From Desulfobacteraceae bacterium UBA2771 (lineage in GTDB: Bacteria > Desulfobacterota > Desulfobacteria > Desulfobacterales > Desulfosarcinaceae): a stretch of DNA of 12,149 bases. The stretch is from NCBI GenBank assembly GCA_002352605.1, contig DEIP01000124.1, positions 26,294-38,442 of the forward strand, in the 5' to 3' direction. The notes under the pieces were generated by a model. The model searched no databases, was not told the DNA's origin, and saw nothing but the letters and a program-made list of their open reading frames with translations. The translations under genes were made by a program, and so were the position numbers. Of the stretch, positions 1 through 7,092 are shown piece by piece. The stretch's first letter is position 1; every line of letters begins with the position of its first letter.

Positions 1-281
1 TCAGCCAAAGATGGGCTGAAGCTGAGATGCAAAAATGTGAAGTTATTTTTGCGCGAGCCCTTACCATTAAAATGAGAATTCGATCTGTTCTGCGTCGTTT
101 GAACCGTCACTCATTGGATTGAGTCCAACGCGACATACACAGTGTCGTTCTCGTTTTCCCGGTCCAGCGGCAGATGGTCCAGGCGCTCACTGGATCGTTG
201 GTTACCGGCCTCAGTGGTATCGAAGCAGCCCGCTTCTGCAATCGGGAGACTTGGTCCGTTTTGAAAAGGAAAATGGTCGAT
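1..281. other. Non-coding or unassigned left edge
   Basis: I find no supportable gene here. Short open frames exist on both strands, but they overlap each other and the 3' end of the ChrB-like gene, have no convincing ribosome binding site and resemble no family I recognise. On the minus strand the frame of the ChrB-like gene stays open for about 56 codons after its TAG stop (down to about position 117). I do not treat this as coding. The first 19 bases hold a small inverted repeat (TCAGCC / GGCTGA) of unknown meaning. No terminator for the leftward ChrB-like gene is evident. Confidence 0.4.
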
Positions 282-782
282 CTACCGGCTGTAAAGCTGA
301 TCGAAGAATTGAAGGCCTTTTACAATGATTTCATCAGACGTGGAAGAACCGGTGATGATCTGTTGAATGACATCGATGACGGGGCGTGACTCTGCCATCA
401 CTTTCTTTTCCCAGGTGTTGATCTCAATATCGTGCACGATTTTCGAGATGTATTGGCATCGCGGGTCATTGATCTTATAGTGTCGCCTGATCATCTCATA
501 GGTTGAAACATTGTGATAGCGGCGAAATTTGGCGTCGGGCGTGTCGAAGGGGATTCCTTCCTTAATGGCATCACCCTTTGGGTAGAGTTTGATCTGGGCT
601 TCCGGGTCAACAAATCGCTTGATCAGCCAGATGGAAGCGAGTTTATCCACTTCAAAAATATCCCAGGTGGAAAAAACGGGACCGGGCGACTGACCAACGA
701 CAATAGATGGTGCTGCCACCAGAAATACAACCCAGATGAAGATTGGAAACGATCGCCATCCAATTCTGTTTCGTTTTATCAT
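282..782 (-). CDS. Exported ChrB C-terminal-domain protein (chromate-resistance-like)
   Basis: The 166-residue product matches the ChrB C-terminal (Chrome_Resist) domain. Its hallmarks are DKLASIWLIKRFVDPEA (46-62), GIPFD (76-80), TYE (94-96), IVHDIE (115-120) and FDQLY near the C-terminus (160-164). Classical ChrB is a cytoplasmic chromate-responsive regulator/resistance protein encoded beside the chromate transporter ChrA; the DNA-binding N-terminal half is absent here. Instead residues 1-31 form a basic start plus a hydrophobic stretch, WVVFLVAAPSIVVG, that looks like a signal peptide, so the domain probably acts outside the cytoplasm. The ATG lies 2 nt after the stop of the truncated ABC ATPase gene, which implies cotranscription, and GGGTGTAGGT just upstream is a plausible SD. 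The domain call is firm. A role in chromate or other oxyanion handling is inference, and no chrA is in view. Confidence 0.8.
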   Translation of the reverse strand: MIKRNRIGWRSFPIFIWVVFLVAAPSIVVGQSPGPVFSTWDIFEVDKLASIWLIKRFVDPEAQIKLYPKGDAIKEGIPFDTPDAKFRRYHNVSTYEMIRRHYKINDPRCQYISKIVHDIEINTWEKKVMAESRPVIDVIQQIITGSSTSDEIIVKGLQFFDQLYSR

Positions 783-784
783 AC

Positions 785-1222
785 CTACACCCGCAGCATT
801 TTCTCTACAAACCGGTTGGTTGGATTGTTAAATACGTCTTCTTTCTCCCCGATCTGAATCAGCCGGCCGTTTTGCATGACCGCCACTTGGTCGGTGATTC
901 GTTCAAGATCCTTGATGTTGTGTGTTACGTAAACAATGCCGATTTTCGATTCAAATTGAATGCGAGAGATAAACAATTCCAGATCCTCTTTCAAGATCGG
1001 ATCAAGATTGCTGAACGGTTCGTCCATCAACAAGTATTTTGGCTCTTGGGCCAATGATCGCACGATGGCCAATCGCTGCTGTTCACCACCGGAAAGTTGA
1101 TGCGGATAGCGATCGGAATGACCGTTTAGATTGACGGCGTCCAGAAGACGTTTGATTTTAGCGGTGGAATTAACGCGTCTGGAAACAGCCTCTTTTTTTC
1201 CACGAAGGTCACGAAGGGCCAT
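785..1222 (-). pseudogene. 5'-truncated ABC transporter ATP-binding protein
   Basis: The open frame encodes the C-terminal half of an ABC nucleotide-binding domain. It has the signature LSGGEQQR (43-50), Walker B YLLMDE (63-68), D-loop SNLDP (71-75) and H-loop His101 in VYVTHN. The Walker A P-loop and the Q-loop, which should occupy the first roughly 100 residues of a normal 220-240-residue NBD, are missing. The apparent ATG and the first residues (MALRDLRG) come from the tandem repeat and inverted repeat at the break, so native homology probably starts near residue 10. Without Walker A it cannot bind ATP normally, so I treat it as a pseudogene. The sequence style resembles importer ATPases for anions or small solutes, but the substrate cannot be told and no permease is visible. 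The stop lies 2 nt before the ChrB-like start, so this was the upstream gene of that operon. Confidence 0.8.
1201..1217. repeat. Tandem CACGAAGG / ACGAAGG repeat at the break
   Basis: CACGAAGG is followed after TC by ACGAAGG, giving a short tandem repeat exactly where homology of the ABC ATPase gene stops. From memory, similar short repeats of the type CTTCGTGNCCTTCGTGG are scattered in many environmental bacterial genomes, but I cannot confirm the copy number here. On the minus strand it is read in frame as part of the spurious N-terminus of the truncated ATPase. Confidence 0.5.
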
Positions 1223-1275
1223 AGCTATTCCTCATAATTTGATTTTGCTTTTTTTTAAATGTAATAGCTATGGCC
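1217..1275. repeat. 13-bp perfect inverted repeat, 33-nt spacer
   Basis: GGCCATAGCTATT (1217-1229) is the exact reverse complement of AATAGCTATGGCC (1263-1275), and the 33-nt AT-rich spacer contains no gene. ATTTTTTC follows the right arm on the plus strand, so it could act as a terminator for rightward transcripts, although no rightward gene lies upstream. It sits between the broken ABC gene and the transposase remnant. It may be a tiny mobile-element relic or MITE-like element, a transposon end, or a rearrangement product. Confidence 0.7.
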
Positions 1276-1300
1276 ATTTTTTCAACTTCGCAAGTGTTTC

Positions 1301-1651
1301 ATGTTTTGTTGTGCCCGTAGGGCATGGGGGTTAGTGGAATTCACAGATCATATCGCAAAGCCTATACAACTTCTTTACTATCCGCCATACCACAGCAAAT
1401 ACAACCCTGTGGAGCGATGCTGGGGGATCTTGGAAAAACATTGGAATGGAGCTAAACTTGTGGATGCAGATACTATGCTTGAATGGGCAAAGAGCATGAC
1501 ATGGAAAGGCATAAATCCTATTGTGAGGGTCAGCAGAAAAGTTTATCAGAAAGGTGTTTCACTTTCTAAAAAGGCAATGCAGGAAGTAGAAGCGAGGTTG
1601 GTGCGAAATCCCCTGCTCCCAAAATGGGACATCATGATAAAGCCTGCATGA
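1301..1651 (+). pseudogene. ISAzo13-type transposase, C-terminal remnant
   Basis: From about residue 11 (near 1331) the frame matches the C-terminal part of ISAzo13-family (Rhodopirellula-type DDE) transposases: LVEFTDH, then IQLLYYPPYHSKYNPVERCW (22-41) with the last catalytic acid Glu38 in the NPVE motif, then HWNG and MTWKG, and a tail ending PLLPKWDIMI. A full transposase is about 400 residues or more. The two upstream catalytic Asp residues and the N-terminal domain are gone, and the first ten residues look unrelated, so the ATG at 1301 is fortuitous. No clear terminal inverted repeats or target duplication can be placed. It is a dead insertion-sequence fragment lying between two broken genes, opposite in orientation to them. 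Confidence 0.82.
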
Positions 1652-1676
1652 TGCATGGTATGATCTTTTACGCAAA

Positions 1677-1724
1677 TCACCTAAGAGCTTCCCGCTCCTT
1701 TTGAAATTTCTCGATATCACCCAT
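1677..1724 (-). pseudogene. Stub of the gene once following glcF (first ~15 codons)
   Basis: On the minus strand, 19 nt after the stop of the GlcF-like gene, AGAGAGGTG stands about 4 nt before an ATG that opens MGDIEKFQKEREALR and then meets TGA. The good ribosome binding site and the operon-like spacing suggest a genuine N-terminus whose body was removed when the insertion-sequence remnant arrived; native sequence probably ends within the last few codons. The N-terminus is reminiscent of carboxymuconolactone decarboxylase/AhpD-like proteins that start with a similar charged helix, but 15 residues are too few to assign a family. Confidence 0.45.
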
Positions 1725-1743
1725 GGTTCACCTCTCTAAATCT

Positions 1744-3036
1744 TCATTCGTCCAGGGATGCCGCAAAAAGTTCGACGGGATGCCGGACGGCGATATCCGC
1801 ACCGGCCTGTGAGAGCATGTCGGAGATCTGAATCATGCAGGCCGGGCATCCCGTGGCCAGCACGTCTGCACCGGTATCTATAATCCGAGCCGCTTTTCGC
1901 CGGCCGATTCCCTTGGAGATATCGTAGTGCTGCAGGTTGAAGCTGCCACCCATGCCGCAGCACCAGTCCGGTTCGGCCATTTCCACCAACTTGCATCCAG
2001 GGGTGGCATGGATCACGGCGCGGGGTTCGCTGAAGACGTTCAGGATTTTCTTCAGATGGCACGGGTCGTGGTAGGTGACCGTGCGGGCGTTACCCTTTTT
2101 CGGATCCGTCAGGGGGTGGAGCCTGGCCACCTTGACCAGGAACCGGTTGATGTCCATGGTTTTCCTGGCTAGCCGGCCGGCCGCTTCACGGTTTCGCTTA
2201 TCGGCCATCTTCGGCCACACTTCGTGGATGGTTGACGTGCAGGTCGCGCAGGCGGTGACCAGCACATCGAATTGGCCGTTTTCAAATAACTTCAGATTGT
2301 GGGCCACCAGCTTTTGAAATGTCGGCAGGTCGCCGCTGGACAAGGCTGGGATACCGCAGCACCCTTGGTTTTCCGGCAGGTATACCCCCACGTCGGCATG
2401 GCCCAGCACCGTTATCGTACTGTGGGCAATGTTGGGGAATATTTTATCGATCAGACACCCGGTAAATAGGGCCACCTTGAGGCCGGATTTTCCAGCCGGG
2501 AGATCCAGAGACCGTACCTGGCGGTGGAAGGGCACCGGGGCCAGGGTCCGAAAATGCCGGTCCCGGATCAAGGGGGACATGATCCGGGCGCAGGATGTGC
2601 CTACGATGTCGTTGACCGGACGGATGAATATCTTCTGCAACCGCGCACCCCATTCGATCAGCCGATCGAATAGTACCGGATTGGCCAGTATGCCTTTCAA
2701 GATCAACCGCTTGGCCGGCGACAGGCCCATGGTTCCGGTGAGTATGACCCGGGCCTTGAGAAAGATCTCCTGCACACCGACCCCGCTGGGGCAGTTGGCG
2801 GTACAGGATCCGCACAGCAGGCACTTGTTGAGCCGTTGGTAGACCCCTTCCGGATTGTCGAACATGGACGTCATCAAACCACTTAACAAGGCCAGCTTGC
2901 CCCGGGCCACGTCGGCCTCACGGCCGGTCTGGTCAAAAACCGGGCAGACCGACTGGCACATGCCGCAACGCATGCACACGGCCAGTTGATCTTCCAGTTC
3001 CCGCATGAGGCGGGCGAGTGTTTTCATTGATGCCAT
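1744..3036 (-). CDS. glcF: GlcF-like (Fe-S)-binding oxidoreductase subunit
   Basis: The 430-residue soluble protein has two N-terminal [4Fe-4S] ferredoxin motifs, CMRCGMCQSVCP (Cys21, 24, 27, 31) and CLLCGSCTANCP (Cys72, 75, 78, 82). Two CCG (heterodisulfide-reductase type) domains follow: Cys194, CC226-227 and C263/C266, then Cys326, CC359-360 and C397/C400. This order and length fit the glycolate oxidase Fe-S subunit GlcF and the equivalent subunit of D-lactate dehydrogenases in sulfate reducers, which relay electrons from an FAD-containing GlcD/Dld partner to the membrane pool. No flavoprotein gene is adjacent, so glycolate versus lactate cannot be decided. The next gene downstream survives only as a stub. 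The start at ATG 3036 lacks a strong SD, and Met4 (3027) is an alternative. All cluster cysteines are present. Confidence is high for the family and moderate for the symbol. Confidence 0.85.
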   Translation of the reverse strand: MASMKTLARLMRELEDQLAVCMRCGMCQSVCPVFDQTGREADVARGKLALLSGLMTSMFDNPEGVYQRLNKCLLCGSCTANCPSGVGVQEIFLKARVILTGTMGLSPAKRLILKGILANPVLFDRLIEWGARLQKIFIRPVNDIVGTSCARIMSPLIRDRHFRTLAPVPFHRQVRSLDLPAGKSGLKVALFTGCLIDKIFPNIAHSTITVLGHADVGVYLPENQGCCGIPALSSGDLPTFQKLVAHNLKLFENGQFDVLVTACATCTSTIHEVWPKMADKRNREAAGRLARKTMDINRFLVKVARLHPLTDPKKGNARTVTYHDPCHLKKILNVFSEPRAVIHATPGCKLVEMAEPDWCCGMGGSFNLQHYDISKGIGRRKAARIIDTGADVLATGCPACMIQISDMLSQAGADIAVRHPVELFAASLDE

Positions 3037-3214
3037 ACTGGTATCTTAATTCTTTATTGTTGCCCGGCGCCACGATCACCGGCGTGACAACCGCGTACCA
3101 ATGAAACGAGACGCATTCGAGCGTGTAAGCTCAAGTACAAACTCAATTATCTCATCCCATTGAAATTTAATAAAAGTTTGCGATACGTCTTGACGCTAAA
3201 GGAACCGGACCCAT

Positions 3215-4126
3215 TCAGTGCTGCCGGATAAATGCCCCAATCTTTGCTATCGCTTCCGAGGCTTCCGGCAGAAAGGGTGCAAAACCTTGAAACACATGGG
3301 GCATTCCATCCCATATTTCAAGTGTTACCTCGCATCCTTGCCCGGCTGCATGCGTTGCCAATCGAGTGGAATCATCCAGCAAGACTTCGGAGTCACCTAC
3401 CTGCAATAAAAGCGGAGACGTCCCGCTATAATCGCCAAATAGCGGTGATACATACGGATCGGTGAGTTTGGTATGGGTGCCCAGATAGATAGGGATCAGA
3501 GCAGGCAAAATTTCCGGGTTGATGATCGGGTCTACCGAAGCTCGAGAAACCAGAGAAGGACTCCCACAGGTAAAATCAGTTGCCGGAGAAATGGCAATCA
3601 CGGCCGCAGGCAAAGGCAATTCGGAATCTCTGACTTTCAAAAGTGTGGACAACGCCAAATTACCCCCGGCGGAATCACCCATCAGGTAGTTGGCCCCGGC
3701 TGGTTCTTTGCCGTCTGGACCATTTTCCCGCATCCATTGGTAGGCCTGCACGCAATCTTCCAGCCCGGCTGGAAATAAATTTTCTGGCGCCAGACGATAA
3801 TCCACTGAAAGGACCGCCGCCCCCGCGGCTTGGGAAACGCGTGATAAAAAGGCTCGATAACCGGCAAGGGAACCAGAAACCCAGGAACCTCCATGAATAT
3901 AGAGGATTCGGCGGTTGGTATCTGCGCCGTTCGCAACCACCCACTCCATAGGAATGTGACCCGTTCTGACCGGATACCACTTCCCATGTATTTCCGAGGT
4001 AGACGGGTGGACGCAGAAATACCGGTCGATTAACTTGCGACGCGCATCAAGATCATGGATCAGTTCGAAGGCGCGAACGGCTATGGCACGCAAATGATCA
4101 AAGATTTTTTCGGCAGGATAATTCAT
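3215..4126 (-). CDS. Alpha/beta-hydrolase, HSL-family (family IV) esterase
   Basis: The 303-residue product is the usual size for bacterial hormone-sensitive-lipase-like carboxylesterases and has no signal peptide, so it is probably cytoplasmic. HGGSW (78-82) is the oxyanion-hole motif, with Ser where the family usually has the last Gly of HGGG. DYRLAPE (109-115) is typical of the family. The nucleophile is Ser152 in GDSAGG (150-155), the acid is probably Asp245 in GDSEVLL, and the base is His277 in MPHVFQ. It would hydrolyse carboxylic esters, but the substrate is unknown. The start is well supported: GGAGGG stands 5-6 nt before ATG 4126. It lies 178 nt upstream of the GlcF-like gene on the same strand, without an obvious functional link. 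Confidence 0.9.
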   Translation of the reverse strand: MNYPAEKIFDHLRAIAVRAFELIHDLDARRKLIDRYFCVHPSTSEIHGKWYPVRTGHIPMEWVVANGADTNRRILYIHGGSWVSGSLAGYRAFLSRVSQAAGAAVLSVDYRLAPENLFPAGLEDCVQAYQWMRENGPDGKEPAGANYLMGDSAGGNLALSTLLKVRDSELPLPAAVIAISPATDFTCGSPSLVSRASVDPIINPEILPALIPIYLGTHTKLTDPYVSPLFGDYSGTSPLLLQVGDSEVLLDDSTRLATHAAGQGCEVTLEIWDGMPHVFQGFAPFLPEASEAIAKIGAFIRQH

Positions 4127-4194
4127 CTCTCCCTCCTATCGGTGAGGTAGCCGAGCCAAGAGGTATAGGCGATACGGTGGGTACGCTGTAAAAA

Positions 4195-4234
4195 AGCCAT
4201 AAAGAAAGGGCCTGTCAAAACAACATGAGCCCTT
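4195..4234 (-). terminator. Probable intrinsic terminator after tRNA-Pro
   Basis: Read on the minus strand, AAGGGC (4234-4229) pairs with GCCCTT (4211-4206), extended by one T-G pair, around a loop of about 16 nt. The run TTTCTTT follows. It begins 8 nt after the tRNA 3' end, which suits a tRNA transcript terminator and would separate it from the esterase gene. Confidence 0.5.
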
Positions 4235-4240
4235 GATTGA

Positions 4241-4319
<79 letters not shown>

Positions 4320-4328
4320 ACATTTTTT

Positions 4329-4337
4329 TGAGCCCTT
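4329..4337. repeat. TGAGCCCTT copy flanking tRNA-Pro
   Basis: TGAGCCCTT occurs at 4329-4337 and again at 4226-4234, so the two direct copies bracket tRNA-Pro. The second copy is one arm of the putative tRNA-Pro terminator. A third copy forms an arm of the terminator after tRNA-Asp (11763-11771). The shared motif most likely reflects similar terminator stems; the upstream copy has no obvious partner arm. Confidence 0.4.
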
Positions 4338-4346
4338 TTACCACTG

Positions 4347-4352
4347 ATTATA
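4347..4352 (-). promoter_or_regulatory. -10 box of a probable tRNA-Pro promoter
   Basis: The minus strand carries a perfect TATAAT at 4352-4347, placing a start near 4340, about 20 nt before the tRNA 5' end. The -35 region 16-18 nt upstream is a poor match to TTGACA. The box is enclosed by the inverted repeat CCACT/AGTGG (4341-4345, 4352-4356). Confidence 0.4.
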
Positions 4353-4387
4353 GTGGCGTGCAAGTGTTGAATGCGTCCCGATGGGGT

Positions 4388-5134
4388 TTATCGGGCCAGT
4401 CCGGCTACGGCTGTTTCGATGGCCTTGGCGATCGATTCGGCATAGTCGTTCAGTTGCTTTCCACGCGTCGATGGGCCCGGTGCCGCAGTCGGGCGGATGC
4501 AGCCCACTTCCATAAGCACCGCCGGCAGATCCGCCCCCATCAATGGTGCCAAGGGAACGCCGTAGACGGCCACGCTGTCAAATGTTCCGCTATCTTCCAA
4601 TGATTGTTTCAGCGTGGCGGCCATATATCGGCTCTGATGCTGGTGCCGGATCTGGAGCCTGGCCCATGCCGGTTGGTCGGCATCCGATTCGGTCGCCGTG
4701 CCCGGAATCGCAATTTCCGGAGGAAGCGATAGCCGCTCATCGTCATGGAAATAGACGGCGGCGGTTCGGTCGCTGCAGTAGGGGGCCACAGCGGCATGGA
4801 TACTGATCATCAGGTCCGCCCGCAGGTGGTTGGCCACGGCGGCCCGATCCGCGGGTGCCAGGGAAATATCCGAAGTGCGGGTCAGTTCCACCCGGTGGCG
4901 TGCGCCCAACAGCCCGGCAATTTTTTGTGCCAGCGCCAGGCTGAATTGTTTTTCGGCCAATCCACCGTTACGGCCTGCCCCACTATCGTTGCCCCCATGG
5001 CCAGGATCCAGGACGATCGTGGCGGTCCGGGCATGACAGGCCGGCAGAAAAAGCGGCTCGCTCAGAGATACAAAGGCGATCAGGGTGACAAACACGCAGA
5101 ATCGAAAATTGGATATCGGCATGAACGAAGCCAT
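4388..5134 (-). CDS. N-acetylmuramoyl-L-alanine amidase (Amidase_3), exported
   Basis: The protein is a zinc-dependent peptidoglycan amidase of the Amidase_3/AmiC type, cleaving the bond between MurNAc and the stem peptide. Numbered from ATG 5134 (248 residues), DPGHGG gives zinc ligand His46, LAEK gives Glu61 and SIHAA gives His113. LMEVG near the C-terminus gives catalytic Glu209. Residues 1-36 form a signal peptide (hydrophobic CVFVTLIAFVSL, cleavage likely after PACHA), so it acts in the periplasm. No AMIN or SPOR domain is attached. The catalytic domain runs from 39 to 243, with an insert around 115-165 relative to minimal amidases. The frame is open to a TTG at 5170 and Met5 (5122) is possible; none of the candidate starts has a good SD. 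It is probably monocistronic, followed by tRNA-Pro. Confidence 0.88.
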   Translation of the reverse strand: MASFMPISNFRFCVFVTLIAFVSLSEPLFLPACHARTATIVLDPGHGGNDSGAGRNGGLAEKQFSLALAQKIAGLLGARHRVELTRTSDISLAPADRAAVANHLRADLMISIHAAVAPYCSDRTAAVYFHDDERLSLPPEIAIPGTATESDADQPAWARLQIRHQHQSRYMAATLKQSLEDSGTFDSVAVYGVPLAPLMGADLPAVLMEVGCIRPTAAPGPSTRGKQLNDYAESIAKAIETAVAGLAR

Positions 5135-5194
5135 GGGGAACCGGAAATTCTTGACATTAAAGGATATCAATATTATTTTTATAGTTTGATTTTT

Positions 5195-5223
5195 TTGTTG
5201 AGTTTAGTTTATTTGCAGATAAT
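5195..5223 (+). promoter_or_regulatory. Possible promoter for tRNA-Leu
   Basis: TTGTTG (5195-5200) is spaced 17 nt from GATAAT (5218-5223), which predicts a start near 5230 and a leader of about 40 nt before the tRNA. The -35 is a weak match and the -10 a good one. The region is AT-rich and also holds the upstream sequence of the divergent amidase gene. Confidence 0.3.
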
Positions 5224-5271
5224 GTCAAGTCGCGGGATGCATTGGGTCATGATGATGTCGGCTGAATACAT

Positions 5272-5358
5272 GCGAGAGTGGCGGAATTGGTAGACGCACT
5301 GGACTTAGGATCCAGCTCTGGCGACAGAGTGGGAGTTCAAGTCTCCCCTCTCGCACCA
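5272..5358 (+). tRNA. tRNA-Leu (anticodon UAG), CCA encoded
   Basis: This is a class II tRNA of 87 nt with a long variable arm. The acceptor stem is GCGAGAG/CTCTCGC, the D-arm lies within GCGGAATTGGTAGACGC, and the anticodon stem CTGGA/TCCAG encloses loop CTTAGGA (anticodon TAG). A variable arm around CTCTGGCGACAGAG and the T-arm GAGTTCAAGTC follow, then discriminator A and encoded CCA. It reads leucine CUA and other CUN codons. It stands alone between the divergent amidase gene and tig. Confidence 0.97.
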
Positions 5359-5624
5359 TATCGAGGCCTCGGCATCGAACAACGATTGGCGGCGCGGACC
5401 GGTTGACCATTGGCGTTGATCGATTGCGGGTTCATACTGACTGAAATACAATATTTTTAGCGATTGCATGCGAAACACCGTTGCCGGCGATGATTTAAGA
5501 GGAGCCCTGATGCCTGTCGCGTCGGGGCGCTTAATTTTTTGCCTGAATCGAGTGGCTTTTGACGTCGGTCGGCAGCCATCGTTGCTTTGGGAAGTGCTCC
5601 ATTCAGGGTTTAGAAAGGATGATT
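5359..5624. other. tRNA-Leu to tig intergenic region
   Basis: No gene is supportable in this 266-nt stretch. It contains the promoter candidate at 5424-5452. Near 5500-5540 there is a weak GC-rich fold (GCCC / GGGC) followed by AATTTTTT, which could end the tRNA-Leu transcript or attenuate tig, but the stem is poor. No CIRCE element and no sigma-32-type promoter was found by eye. Confidence 0.4.
5424..5452 (+). promoter_or_regulatory. Candidate sigma-70 promoter for tig(-clpP-clpX)
   Basis: TTGCGG (5424-5429) and TACAAT (5447-5452) are separated by exactly 17 nt, with a predicted start near 5459 and an untranslated leader of about 165 nt before tig. The -10 matches five of six consensus bases and the -35 only three. 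Confidence 0.4.
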
Positions 5625-6941
5625 ATGAAGGTTACCGTTGAAGATCGCAGTTCCGTAAAAAAAGTATTGCATATTGAGATCCCCGAAGCGGACGTGACCC
5701 GTGAACTTGATGAGGCTTACAAAACCCTGAAAAAAACCGCCAAGGTCAAAGGCTTCCGGCCGGGGAAAACCCCGCGCGGGGTACTCGAACGCCTGTATAA
5801 AAAAGAGGTGAATGCCGATGTGACCGGAAAGCTGATCCAGGAGGGCTACATGGCGGCGTTAAAGGAGACTGAATTGAAAGTTATCGGTTCTCCGACGGTT
5901 GACCCGGCTGAATTGGCAACCGATGGGCCTTACTATTTCGACGCCGCGGTTGAAGTTCAGCCGGAGATTGCCGATATTAATTTCACGGGCCTGAAACTGA
6001 AAAAGACCCTCTATCAGGCCAGTGATGCGGAGGTGGACGTCCAGATCCAGATGATGCAAAAGAACCTGGGCAAACGGGAGCCCATTGACGAAGAACGTCC
6101 GGCCCGAAACGGAGATTTCGTGCAGTTGGACTACGAAGGTTTCAAAGGTGGAAAGCCTTTTGAAGAGACCAAGAAAACTGAAAATTTTGTGATAAGACTC
6201 GGTGATGCCCACATATCCGAAGACTTTGATAATGGCGTCGTGGGCATGAATCCCGGTGACGAGAAGGATATTGTCACCTCATTTCCCGACGATTACTTCA
6301 ACCGGAAGCTGGCCGGCCATACGGTAGATTTTAGGGTTGAACTCAACGAAATCCGGAAAGAGGTGCTGCCTGATATCGACGATGAGATGGCCAAACAGTT
6401 GGGGCCGTTCACCACCCTCGATGAGGTTCGCGAAAAAATTAAAGAGAACCTGACCCAGGGTTACGACAAGCGTGCCGAGCAGGAAATCAACGAGCAGATC
6501 TTCAGCCAGATCCTGGAAAAGACCGAATTCGAAGTGCCCGATGTGATGGTAGAGCATGAACTCAACGGCATCATTGCCGAGGCGGAGCGGTCATTTACTT
6601 ACCATAACAAGACATTTGAGGAAGCCGGTATCACACGGGAGAGCCTTTCGGAAAAATACCGGGAAACCGCCGAAAAACAGGTGCGCCGTCAGCTGATTTT
6701 GGGTCAGGTTATCAAGCAGGAAAAGATGGACCTGTCCGATGAGGATCTGGAAAAAGGATTCGAAGAGATGGCCGCAGCCTACAATCAGCCGGTGGATGCG
6801 GTCAAGGGCATCTATGGAAATTCCGGCGACAAGATGGCGCTTTTTAAACACGCCTTACTTGAAAAACAGGCGATTAAGCTTATAATGGAAAAGAACGAAA
6901 TCGAATCGGTGGCGCCGGAAAAAACGGCTCCCGAGGATTGA
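5625..6941 (+). CDS. tig: Trigger factor, ribosome-associated chaperone / PPIase
   Basis: The 438-residue product has the usual trigger factor length and architecture. The N-terminal ribosome-binding domain carries GFRPGKTP (43-50), matching the GFRxGKxP signature that docks on ribosomal protein L23. An FKBP-like peptidyl-prolyl isomerase domain spans about 155-245 (FVQLDYEGF, GMNPGDEKD, FPDDY), and an alpha-helical C-terminal chaperone domain runs from about 250 to 425. It shields nascent chains at the ribosome exit tunnel. I place the start at ATG 5625 because AAAGGA stands 5 nt upstream; the in-frame ATG at 5619 overlaps that SD, and the open frame back to 5559 lacks family sequence. It opens the tig-clpP-clpX-lon cluster, 151 nt before clpP. 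Confidence 0.96.
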   Translation: MKVTVEDRSSVKKVLHIEIPEADVTRELDEAYKTLKKTAKVKGFRPGKTPRGVLERLYKKEVNADVTGKLIQEGYMAALKETELKVIGSPTVDPAELATDGPYYFDAAVEVQPEIADINFTGLKLKKTLYQASDAEVDVQIQMMQKNLGKREPIDEERPARNGDFVQLDYEGFKGGKPFEETKKTENFVIRLGDAHISEDFDNGVVGMNPGDEKDIVTSFPDDYFNRKLAGHTVDFRVELNEIRKEVLPDIDDEMAKQLGPFTTLDEVREKIKENLTQGYDKRAEQEINEQIFSQILEKTEFEVPDVMVEHELNGIIAEAERSFTYHNKTFEEAGITRESLSEKYRETAEKQVRRQLILGQVIKQEKMDLSDEDLEKGFEEMAAAYNQPVDAVKGIYGNSGDKMALFKHALLEKQAIKLIMEKNEIESVAPEKTAPED

Positions 6942-7092
6942 GAATAGGCTGTTTGATTGACCGTTGCGGCAGGCGTTTTGATTCGGCGCCACCCGCTGTA
7001 ACCGGTATATCGTGCCATTGGATTGATGGCGTGCCGTTTGCCGGAAACGTGTTTTCCATGGACACGAAACAGATGTAAAGGAGACAAAGACT

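Noticed and set aside
119..389. Two plus-strand open frames of about 70 codons at the left edge
   Set aside because: They run antisense into the end of the well-supported ChrB-like gene, lack SD sequences and show no motif.
5225..5410. 61-residue minus-strand open frame across tRNA-Leu
   Set aside because: It is the antisense of the tRNA gene, a well-known type of false protein, with no SD.
5559..5624. N-terminal extension of trigger factor
   Set aside because: The 22 extra codons are unlike the family N-terminus, while ATG 5625 has a correctly spaced AAAGGA.
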